From Smittium mucronatum (lineage: Eukaryota > Kickxellomycota > Harpellomycetes > Harpellales > Legeriomycetaceae), in the NCBI GenBank assembly GCA_001953115.1, contig LSSL01001854.1:3381-20110 (forward strand): 16,730 nt of DNA, written 5' to 3'. The notes below the pieces were generated by a model. The model was not told the origin of the DNA. It ran no database searches and was given only the letters and a program-made list of their open reading frames with translations. Shown piece after piece: positions 9,285-16,730 of this stretch. Both the position numbers and the translations under genes were made by a program. Position 1 is the stretch's first letter; every line of letters starts with the position of its first letter.

Positions 9285-9405
9285 CGGAGGATTTTCGTGG
9301 AAAAAAAATCTTCGTCTAACAATAATCATATATATTCTCCTTTTATAAATAACTTCAAAACCATTATAACCAAGTCTAGTGGCACTTACCTTCTATTGTT
9401 ATCTA

Positions 9406-9410
9406 TTCTG
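9406..9410. repeat. Right target-site duplication TTCTG
   Basis: This is an exact copy of 9020-9024. Removing one copy plus the insert brings the two halves of the integrase together to within one base of a common frame. Confidence 0.65.
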
Positions 9411-10200
9411 ACAGTATATCAGAGATTAAATTCTTAAATTATTTTATATGTACGTCTTTAAGCGAGTTAAGCCTATTATCTGCATCAGTTGCTTATTTTG
9501 AAATATATGCGTCAAAAATTAAGGGCGTGTTATCGCATATTAGTGAAAAAAAGTGAGAAAAAATCGTTGAAGTGTGCAACGGAATATTTTAGGATAAATC
9601 AACCATTAGAAGCATGTATGAACAGTTGTTTTGTTAGTGGATAATGTAACTACGCAATTACTACTCTATATTTTGTTTTGTGCGCTCTGTTTGACCGTCG
9701 GTCTCTGGGTTAAATTTGGAATGCTTTTTATTTTTACTTTGAGTCGTTGGAATATTTATTACCCGAATATGGAAGTAAATTGAGTACCGCAATCCAAAAT
9801 TGCCTTTTTAGGTATTCAGTGTAGTTTAAAAATGTTTTTGAGGGATGCGTGTATTGCTTCTTTTGAATTGTTCATATTTGTAAGTTAAATGAAGCAAGCC
9901 ATATTTTTAAATCGATCCAACAAAACAATAATATTGGTTTATCAGTTGTATTTTGGAAGCTCGATTATAAATTCCAAGATTATGTATTTATATGGTCTAG
10001 TTGATGTGGTGAGAGGTTGAAGTAAGCCTTTTTTTCTTCTTCTTTTGTTCTAAGAGAGGTTTCAGATTTCGCAGACCTCAATGTACGTTTTTATTAACGA
10101 TTTCATTTTCGGGAACCAAGATTATCTTTTCATGAGTTCTAAGGTCCTTTTAATTCCAAAATTTCCTGCAGGAGTAGAGTTGTGCTAGTCATGAATTTTT
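9406..10200 (-). pseudogene. Ty3 integrase, N-terminal and core part
   Basis: The integrase joins the DNA copy of the element to the genome. STPAGNFGIKRTLELMKR (near 10130-10190) and YIEVCEI (near 10080) are the zinc-binding HHCC region, with one His changed to Asn and the second Cys of CxxC now a stop. The core follows in one frame with few stops: QPLTTSTRPYKYIILEFIIELPK, cut to its ends here, contains the family's QPL..P.RPW motif. VLLDRFKNMACF matches VVDRFSKMAHF with the aspartate kept. LDCGTQFTSIF matches SDRGTQFTS.F. FNPETDGQTERTKQNIE (about 9660-9720) matches the HPQTDGQTER.N motif with the catalytic glutamate kept. Further left, RLNSLKDVHIK continues into the C-terminal helices up to the insert edge. 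Confidence 0.88.
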
Positions 10201-10399
10201 CTTAGTCGATTGACTTTAGATATATATAGCTTATCTTTGTATTATACTAAACCATTAGAAATTTTGAAATTTTTGAAGACAGGGGATGTATAATTTATAG
10301 TCCGTTGTAAAAAATGTGAAATTTATACATCTTTTGAATGGTATTTTTTATTATTTCCCAGATTCCGGACTTTTCTTTGGAGAAAGTGTTAATAAAATG

Positions 10400-11160
10400 A
10401 TTAGCTGAGATCATGCTGTTGGCTGAGGTTTTCTAATATTATATTATGTTCTTTTCAAAAGAGAGTCTGGTTTCTTGTACAGGGAATCATGTATATAAAT
10501 GATAAAAAACTTGAAGGGGGTAAATAAGAGTTACCATCGTGCGAGTCTTCGTTTGGGAGATTTAGCTGACTTATATTTTTCCGTGTTTTTGTGATCCAAG
10601 AACACCTGCATTTTCTCCGAGGATTCTTCTAAATATTTCCTACATTACTTAAACGCTGATACTATTGCCAAAAAAATTTTGCCGTATAATCGTAATTTAT
10701 TTCGGCTGGCGAGAATTTGCACGAGAAGTATTTTATTGTTAACAATTTATTATCGCTGGGCTTCTGAAACAATATTTCACACATTTCAAATTCTGTTTAG
10801 TCAGTTTCAATTATTAATAACTTTCCTGTTATCGGATATGAAATTATAGGTGATGATATAAGGGTTTATTATCGTTCTAAAGGCTATCTCAGCCGTTTAG
10901 TCCCATTTAAAGGATACTTATTTTCCTAATAATATTTTCAAAGATATAGCTATCTTTGATAAGTCCGTTATATCCAGTAAAGATTTACCTTCTCGTGGCT
11001 CATGAGACTAGTAACCTCATTGAGGCGCAGCTAAAAATCTTGGTTGATTTTCTACCTTTTCTTTAGCTGAAATAAAACCCTTTGAACACATAAGAGAATG
11101 TTAATTGAGAGATCTGAAAATCTCCTAAAGAACTCATTCTTTTATTATATTTCTTTCTTG
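10400..11160 (-). pseudogene. Ty3 RT 3' remnant and RNase H domain
   Basis: RNase H is clear. LLIIETD (about 10800-10825) holds the first catalytic aspartate. CKFSPAEINYDYTAK (about 10677-10722) and LAIVSAFK match the 'SRKLSPAE.NY....KELLAIV.AF' stretch, with a frame slip in a T/A run at the KEL position. VFLDHKNTEKY (near 10580-10605) is the .TDHKNL motif with its aspartate kept, and SPKRRLARW (near 10530-10560) is the L.RRQARW motif. To the right, fragments such as KDSYIFEN and SFKWD (10880-10970) fit the connection between RT and RNase H. RT proper, including its YADD box, was not found. Confidence 0.8.
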
Positions 11161-12227
11161 ATATTAACATGATGATACCAGTGCTAATGCAGAAAGATTA
11201 TGGACCGAAGTTATAGACTATTGAATTTATTTGTTAATTAATAATATTAAAGACAGGAATCTGGTATAACTATACCCTTATGATTGGAATCTAATTCAAT
11301 TAGATACTTCACCATATACATGTTCTTTTGGCCATGGTACATTAAATGAAAATGAAGTTGTAGTCACTCTTTATAGTGGTTTAGAAATACTTCTAATACA
11401 TTTTAGGCATTTCTATAACCTTTAACCTAACCTTAAATGGCTCCTTTGAAGTATGAGATAATTTTTTTTCTTAATGCAGCTAGGAAAAAAGATGTGCCAG
11501 GGTAGAAGGATTTGACAAGAAATTTAATATTGATGAACATTTTATAGTGCTCTCTATGTGGCTCATATAAAAGGGAATGAATATAGTGCTTGGGATTGAT
11601 TAGGAAGGGGGAATAATTTTATTATTTGTACAATGGGATAAACGGAAATATTAAAGATTTTTCTTGTATAGTATTGTAGGTTGAATCCAAAACCTTACCA
11701 AAGAAATCGATAATTTGGAAGATTATTTCGGAATATAAATAATGAAAATAAGATGTTTTTTCAGATGTACAACTTCAGTTAGACATCACTAATTGACCTA
11801 AATATTGATCAACATCTCACTTTTATTACCAGGTAAAAATAATGAGAGTATCATCATATAATAAATCCTGTTTATTTGACATCCGGACCCAACAAGGCTA
11901 AGAATAAAGATAAAATAAATACTAATAATTTATTTTTTCAAGATGGGTAGCACTTGGGATTATGAATAATGGAGCATTACAAATAATTCAAATATGAATT
12001 AAAGGTCCTGGTGCGAAGGAAAAATTTGAAAGTAAACAAAAATCTCTCACTTTATCTCTGTGAGGGGAATATTTTTCTCAAGTATAAATAATGAAATCAT
12101 ATAAAACTATTATAAGAATATACACTCACCTATTTGATAATTCGGTTATACAATCCAATGTGTTAGTATCAATAAGATTAGGACTATAAATCCCTTTTCT
12201 TGAATACCGGACTACACAGTAAGTCGG
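11161..12227 (+). other. Unrecognised 5' part of the plus-strand LINE
   Basis: The plus strand gives protein-like fragments in different frames, including DDTSANAERLWTEVIDY (about 11173-11223), DWNLIQLDTSPYTCSFGHG (about 11282-11338) and LNAARKKDVPG (about 11472-11504). I do not recognise the family. Position before the endonuclease suggests ORF1 or 5' untranslated sequence of the LINE, but the first part could also belong to another element. Confidence 0.35.
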
Positions 12228-12659
12228 GTGAGAGCCCTGATTATGGGGATAATCCTGACTTATTTTTACCAGCCCTACACCAAAAATATCATTAAAAATG
12301 AGGCTCTTAAAGAATTGGGATTATCTGTAGTGGATATTTTAAGGATTAAAAGCTATATAAGTAATGAAGGGAGCTATTGGCCAATGCAGGCTGGTTTTAT
12401 ATCTCTTTTTGAAAGAGCCGGTACTACTGGCAACTTTCAGGATAGAAAAAAAGTTTTTAAGGTAAGAAGGGGAGAAAGAGATATTTATGCCGAAAAAAAA
12501 TGCTGCTTCCAGCTTTTCTATATTGAGAAAAGGGCAGAAATTCTTACCAAGATTAATTTTTATGTATCATCGTCTTATTTTGCAGAGGTTTCAGCCGAGA
12601 AAGCACAAAAATTTAGAACCAAAGAACCAAAAAATTTTATCGACTATATCTCCGAATAA
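12228..12659 (+). pseudogene. 143-codon open frame upstream of the LINE endonuclease
   Basis: This is the longest uninterrupted frame in the window. It opens with GTG. The first ATG is codon 6 (12243), which would be the start in a eukaryote and gives 138 residues. The predicted protein is basic and rich in Lys, Glu and Phe, with no signal peptide, membrane span or zinc knuckle that I can see. I do not recognise it. Its place 340 bp before the endonuclease suggests a surviving piece of LINE ORF1. A 60-codon frame overlapping its end (12487-12669) in another frame also reads smoothly, so a frameshift inside the original gene is possible. It is probably not a working gene. Confidence 0.4.
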
Positions 12660-12996
12660 ATTAAAATAAGGAAACTTCTTTTATTGAATAAGGATCAGAA
12701 CGCCGCTTTTAATTCCCGAAATTTGAATCCTGAAATTTATAATGACTATGGGAAAGGAGTCGAAAGAGGTAACTCAGAATTTTTTTAAACCATAAAGCTT
12801 TATGATTTTAGGGATGCTCAGGGTGTGAAATGCAAAACTCAGTTAGTAAAAGGAATCCTTAGTGAAGAAATTATACTGTTACTTCCATAAGCTGTATTGA
12901 TCCCTGCTCTAGCCCCTTATTATTGATATGATAAAATGGGGTCGGTAATTGTCAAGCTTAAGAAAATAGGCACTGGCAACTGCGAATTATCTTATA
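12660..12996 (+). pseudogene. Frameshifted coding remnant before the endonuclease
   Basis: One frame reads in a protein-like way with few stops: NKDQNAAFNSRNLNPEIYND (about 12686-12745), KLYDFRDAQGVKCKTQLVKG and GSVIVKLKKIGTGNCELSYN (about 12939-12998). It is not recognised. It likely joins the upstream open frame to the endonuclease as ORF1 or the ORF2 N-terminus. Confidence 0.35.
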
Positions 12997-13490
12997 ATGA
13001 TGTGGTTAATACCGAAAAATAATTTGGATAGTTTTCTCATTCTTAATTTCATGTTTTTTAAAGGAAAAATGCTTGAAATATTTGATACTATTAGGAGATT
13101 ATCTCCAAAATATATAACTATCAATGAAAATCTGGTTAAAAAAGCTGATTGTATGATTGAAATTGTTTTATATGAGTTTCTCCATGATATAGCCGGAAAA
13201 GGGTTTAATTTAGGGGCTTTTTTGGATGTCTCATTTAGTTTAAACGCTATAAGGATTCTAGGAATAGAAGGAAAAATATTAGTAGCTAGAGTTTTGATTT
13301 ATGAAATACGATATAAATTAGGGTCTGTCTATATACCATGTAGGCATCTTTAGAAAAGGAATTTATTGGGAATATTATGGTAAAATTTTTGCAATACTGG
13401 AACTTTGATAGCTTTTAAAAACCCTGCATTATTGTCTGCGACTTCAAAATGTCTTATTATACACTCAGTTCTTTTTCGAAAGGGCAAAAT
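12997..13490 (+). pseudogene. APE-type endonuclease domain of the plus-strand LINE
   Basis: A 118-codon frame (12997-13353) carries GKMLEIFDTIRRLSPKYITI followed by NENLVKK, the LINE endonuclease N-terminus with the catalytic glutamate near 13126. Its end, GKILVARVLIYEIRYKLG then SVYIPCRH, fits the strand before the conserved V(Y/N).P motif. In another frame, IIVCDFKMSYYTLSSF (about 13424-13471) is the decayed CGDFN motif, with Asp kept and Asn changed to Lys. The order and roughly 100-residue spacing between these motifs are as in the family. A TAG at 13351 breaks the frame between them. Confidence 0.75.
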
Positions 13491-14397
13491 ACCGAGCTTG
13501 AAGCTATATAGTATAATTTAATTGATAAAACCTTATTTATAATGAAGAAAAAACTTTTTTGAGTCTCGATCATGTTATTTTTAACAAAACTGCAGAAATT
13601 TTAATATTTTAAAATAAAGTACTTCGAAATTTTTACATCTCTTACCACTAGCCGATTTGAGAAAGTTTTTTAGGTGATAAGAAACTGTTTATAAATTCTT
13701 TGGGCCTAACATCATTTGAGAGAAAGCTCTCATAGCCCTGCTTAGGTGTGATGCCTAGAGAAATTTTCAAACATAATTTTTGGTTACCGTTGGCAAATCT
13801 TGATGATTTTGAAATGATTTTGACGGTATTTCTGAGAACTTTGTTGAAGCATCTGTAAAATTTGCGGAAAAATAGTCTGCGATTAAGACAAAGAATTCTA
13901 AGCCTAATGAATTTTTCCTCCTTCAATATATCCGGAGGGGGGTCAAGGAAAAATATTTATCTGGCTACAAATGGCGTAAAGCCAGAAAAGCAGAAAATTT
14001 TGATTAACAGGTAAAGTTACTTTATCAAGATTTTTCTCGCAATAGGAAGATTTTAAAAAATAATAAATGTCTTTCCATAAGAGTAGATGGAATAATTTTC
14101 TTGAGAAGTTGTGAAAACAGCTGTCATTAAAAATTAAGAACATTGAATTTGGGCAAGAAGACTTTTAGGTGAATTTGTTTGCATAAGTCATTCCTTAGGT
14201 TAAGACCGAGACAAATCTAATGATATTCTTAGTATTTTTTTGGGATTTTTTATGGAACTATTGGAACATGTTACGTGAAATTCCAGAAATCAAACCCATT
14301 GGTAAAGGATTTTTGTTAATGTGATGGATAGCCATTTGGATATTAATCTTGGTATAATATTTGGGGAATTTAGAAGTTTCTTGATGAAATTTTCTAA
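13491..14397 (+). pseudogene. Endonuclease-RT linker of the plus-strand LINE
   Basis: About 0.9 kb separates the endonuclease from the RT, a normal linker length, so no insertion is needed. The plus strand yields broken protein-like runs such as VMPREIFKHNFWLPLANLDD (about 13748-13808) and LLYQDFSRNRKILKNNKCLS (about 14018-14078). The longer minus-strand open frames here (13648-13926 and 13943-14143) have no family resemblance and I treat them as shadows. Confidence 0.5.
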
Positions 14398-15240
14398 TGT
14401 CAATGCCCCAGGAAGCGATTTAATAATCGGTTAATGGTAAAAAATACTAATTAAAAATAATGATTTTTTTTACCCAGAATCACCTATGGACAAAGCTTTG
14501 TTTTATTTACTTAAAAATTTTTGGAAAAATGGAATTATCATGAAGACCTGTAATATTACTGAGATCCTACCTCTACCAAAAAAATTATAACTCCAAATCC
14601 TAGATAAATATATGGAAATAGCAATAATTTCAATGGGAATGAAACTATTAGGCAAGATTATTATCAATAGGCTGACTTCGGCACTAGAGGAAACAGCAAA
14701 AATCGTTTCTCTTCAAGTAGGATTTAAAAAGGTGAAAAAGCTATGGCGCAAGTTGAGGCTCTTTACGATATTCTTTATCGCCGAAAAATGCTAAAAGAGA
14801 CCACATATGTGGCTTTTGTTGATTTTAAAAAAAAATTATGGTAATTTAACTATCGAGGTCATTCTAAGGGAACTTTAACTCTGCGGGATGGAGGGAATAT
14901 GTCTCGATTTCTTTAAAGCCTACTAAAACAACTGGAATCTATGGTGAGAATTGGGAACCTTAAATCTCCAAATTTTGTCATAAACCGAGGAGTTTGACAA
15001 GAATATCCTATTTCTTTGGTTCTATTTAATATATTTATTAAAGATATCTTTGATAGAGTTTAATATTTTCAGTACCAGTAACTCTGAGCGATATTAAGAT
15101 TATGAGATCAGATGCTCTGGTTCTTATATTTGACTCAGAATTGAGTTTAAGGAGTAATTTGGAGGTATTAGATAAGTGTTCCCTTGATAATGAAATTTCT
15201 TTTGGAATTCCAAAATTCGGAATATTATAGTTGATGGAAA
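14398..15240 (+). pseudogene. Reverse transcriptase domain of the plus-strand LINE
   Basis: The domain starts with NAPGSD (14402-14419), the APGPD motif, then FWKNGIIMKTCNITEILPL (about 14518-14575). KLLGKIIINRL (about 14643-14676) and SLQVGF match the KI..NRL....... Q.GF motifs. KAMAQVEALYDILYRRKM (about 14740-14793) and TYVAFVDFKK (about 14803-14832) lead to the first catalytic aspartate, which is kept. At 14986-15060, RGV-stop-QEYPISLVLFNIFI is the RGVRQGCP[LI]SP.LFN.FI motif with R, G and C changed. The YADD box has become MRSD (15102-15113), losing one catalytic aspartate. ELSLRSNLEVLDK and NEISFGIPK follow as expected. Five or more stops or frame slips make it inactive. Confidence 0.88.
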
Positions 15241-16330
15241 CTTCAATGAACCGGAACTTCTGAAACTACAGTGATCAAACTTTCCTCTAGTAGAAAAACA
15301 TCCGTATTTTGGGGTATTATTTAATCAAAATCTAAATATTATCAGATTTATTAGACGTAAAGTCGAATAATCTGAGGCATGTTACGATAATATTAGGAAA
15401 TTTAAATCTTTAAAATCTGTCCCGATTTCTTCTATATTAAATTTTTTGTGAAGATTACTAGGAATAAAATGATATATGGAGGTGAAATACTGGGTATGGA
15501 TAGAGACTGAGATAGAATTCTGCAAATAATTCTCAATAATAGGTTGAAAAACTCAATTGAAGTCTCTGATAGTGCGTCATTTGTAAAGATAATCAGTCTC
15601 TAGATGGAATTCAACATTCCTCACTTACAGAATAGATTGAGTTACTCCATAACTAGAATATATGAGAAACTCCAAACTGTTAGTTTTCCATATCCAAATC
15701 ATTGTAGGGTCGATCTATCGGGTCATAGGACAAAAAAATTTATTGCTGGTTAAATCGCTTCAAACTCGAATGGTTAAGCAAAGCGGGATTTCTTATATAT
15801 CTGACTATTAAAATGGATAAATTCAAACCTTCAGACGCATATCTGAAATTTGAATTTCAAAAGACTGATAGTTACTAATAAATTGGATGGAACCACTCTT
15901 GGTATTCTGTTGGACTTACAAGGTATGATGCATGAAGATGTGGAGGTATTGGAAATACTTTTCTGGCCTCCAAAATTGGTAGATATATTGAAGGAATGGA
16001 AGGTAATTGTCCAATATGTTTATTTGATATAATAAGCAGAATATAATTACAGTCATTCCATGTGTTTTTTTTGTTTTAGAACTCAAAATAAGTAGTAACG
16101 CTTCTTTTTTTGATACATTTTCTACTAACATATTCGGAAGATTGAACTTGCATTCTGGATCTTTGTTTATCTACCTTCTAGGCTGGAACCCCAGCGGACA
16201 TCCTAGGACAACGCAGATGGGTATAAAAGATGAAAATATTGTGAAAAAAGCATCACATTTTTTTCAACCTCAATGTCTCTATATCTCAAGGTTATGGAAG
16301 CATTTAAAGTACCCAAATAAGTTCTGAATC
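15241..16330 (+). pseudogene. C-terminal region of the plus-strand LINE with CxxC motif
   Basis: After the RT, IYGGEILGMDRD (about 15472-15507) and LQIILNNRLK fit the 'YG.E..GM......LQ...N..L' motif found after the RT of several LINE groups. MEFNIPHLQNRLSYSITRIY (about 15604-15663) continues in the same style. EGNCPICLFDI holds a CxxC pair at 16008-16019, and a possible His and Cys follow near 16052-16062, so this may be a decayed C-terminal CCHC finger. A 61-codon frame at 16142-16327 (LLGWNPSGHPRTTQMG) probably is its tail. The overlapping minus-strand frame 15916-16131 is a shadow. Confidence 0.65.
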
Positions 16331-16730
16331 ACCCGGAATATGGCTAGAATCTTTTCCCAGAGATTCTAAACTTGTTTCATTTAATGGAGAAAACCAAAGA
16401 CGGTTTTTTGCTGAACACAGTATTCTTTTTATTCCCACAAAGAAGCTACACGCTTGATTAGAAATAATTATTGTGGAAAAAATTTCCTGCTAGCATTCAA
16501 CTTAACCCAAAAAAATAAAAAAGGATGATTCATGGATAAACTTTATATACTAGTTTAATGATCCCAAAAAGACCTTAATTTATTTAAAATCATTAGGCGT
16601 TTTCAAGTTTGAGAGGTTTAATGTTTTTGCTGGGTCTGATCTGATACCATCAGATGATTTTTTATGCCCCAAGAAGTCGACCTCGGTTTTGTGGGAAGAA
16701 AATTTCTCGAATTTGCAATAAAGCCGGTTT
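16331..16730. other. Right flank, nothing identified
   Basis: Short plus-strand runs such as FNGENQRRFFAEHSILFIP (about 16377-16435) and a stop-free stretch of about 45 codons near 16580-16717 (with VFAGSDLIPSDDFLCPKKS) look faintly protein-like. They match no family I know and lack a usable start. They may be the end of the LINE or the edge of another element cut by the window. Confidence 0.35.

Larger units (their letters stand above)
9025..9405 (+). mobile_element. Solo LTR (381 bp) nested in the Ty3 integrase
   Basis: The integrase reading breaks exactly here: residues before 9406 and after 9024 are neighbours in the protein family, apart from a one-base slip in an A-run. The insert starts TGTCATGATT and ends GTTATCTA, and it is flanked on both sides by TTCTG, a 5-bp duplication typical of LTR retrotransposon integration. 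A TG start is standard for an LTR. The TA end would be a one-transition decay of the usual CA. It contains a TATA box and duplicated palindromes and no coding sequence. I chose the plus orientation because of the TATA box, but that motif is nearly symmetric (CTATAAATAG/CTATTTATAG), so orientation is not firm. A MITE is an alternative, but I see no terminal inverted repeat. Confidence 0.7.
8525..11160 (-). mobile_element. Truncated Ty3/Gypsy chromovirus, minus strand, interrupted by a solo LTR
   Basis: Reading right to left, the minus strand gives the pol order typical of Ty3/Gypsy: end of RT, RNase H, integrase (zinc-binding, core, C-terminal part) and then a chromodomain. A chromodomain after integrase is the mark of the chromovirus branch. 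The upstream part (gag, protease, most of RT) is missing: homology fades at about 11160, where the plus-strand LINE begins. Neither of its own LTRs could be identified. A 381-bp foreign insert (9025-9405) splits the integrase. Many stops and frameshifts make it non-functional. Confidence 0.85.
11161..16420 (+). mobile_element. Decayed second LINE, plus strand
   Basis: The plus strand reads left to right as a non-LTR retrotransposon: an unrecognised 5' part, APE endonuclease (about 12997-13490), a linker, reverse transcriptase (14398-15240) and a C-terminal region with YGGE..GM and CxxC motifs. It differs from the minus-strand LINE: the RT start reads APGSD and not TPGPDG, and its C-terminal region is of another type, so the two belong to different LINE clades. 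Frame changes and stops occur throughout. The left limit is set by where Ty3 homology stops, and the right limit is not visible. It may have inserted into, or been joined by deletion to, the Ty3 remnant. Confidence 0.8.

Noticed and set aside
9023..9413. Alternative insert ends TGTGTCA...CTGACA for the solo LTR
   Set aside because: These give the usual TG...CA ends but no target-site duplication. The 9025-9405 choice gives an exact TTCTG duplication and agrees with the integrase join.
13648..14143. Two minus-strand open frames (92 and 66 codons)
   Set aside because: They sit antisense in the linker of the plus-strand LINE and match nothing I know. The basic composition of the first is a by-product of base content.
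1..16730. CRISPR arrays, tRNA or rRNA genes, toxin-antitoxin or phage-type defence systems
   Set aside because: No regularly spaced repeats, no cloverleaf or rRNA sequence, and no prokaryotic gene organisation were seen. The coding remnants are retrotransposon proteins.

Overview
The window is visibly AT-rich eukaryotic DNA with no intact gene, no tRNA or rRNA gene, and no bacterial-style operon. Almost everything recognisable is the wreck of retrotransposons, read as protein pieces in shifting frames broken by stop codons. The lineage suggestion is only an inference: a chromodomain-bearing Ty3/Gypsy element, a LINE whose C-terminal part carries a YGGE..GM motif that I associate from memory with LINE proteins of early-diverging fungi, and the strong AT bias would suit a repeat-laden fungal genome. 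Another low-GC eukaryote is possible.

Layout, left to right. (1) About 1-2900: AT-rich non-coding DNA holding an imperfect inverted repeat (arms near 1079-1155 and 1980-2060) and a perfect 10-bp hairpin (2648-2675). (2) About 2900-8030, minus strand: a nearly full-length but dead L1-like LINE. Its ORF2 order is readable: APE endonuclease (6680-6190), reverse transcriptase fingers (NNKTPGPDG, near 5300), a thumb/connection stretch, and a cysteine finger with a conserved FW (3350-3200). A degraded ORF1-like stretch lies upstream. (3) 8031-8524: a link region containing a GC-rich island with G-quadruplex-type tracts on both strands. (4) 8525-11160, minus strand: the 3' half of a Ty3/Gypsy chromovirus pol (RT remnant, RNase H, integrase, chromodomain). 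It is interrupted at 9025-9405 by a foreign 381-bp insert flanked by the 5-bp duplication TTCTG. I interpret the insert as a solo LTR (TG start, TATA box, duplicated palindromes). (5) About 11160-16400, plus strand: a second, different LINE, also dead, with an unrecognised 5' region (including a 143-codon open frame), APE endonuclease, RT and a C-terminal CxxC region. (6) 16331-16730: flank or tail of that LINE with nothing identified.

There is no cooperating gene set. The pieces record successive insertions: the Ty3 element and the two LINEs are side by side and the solo LTR is nested in the Ty3 integrase, so it is younger than its host. Each LINE sense strand is A-rich, so the base skew of the plus strand changes near the inferred boundaries. 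In the plus-strand LINE, several key codons have changed by C-to-T or G-to-A transitions, which may reflect RIP-like mutation or methylcytosine decay. I found no convincing sign of a new defence or regulatory system. The features most worth a second look are the nested LTR with its paired palindromes, the GC island and the 1-kb inverted repeat. All boundaries given with 'about' were judged by eye.
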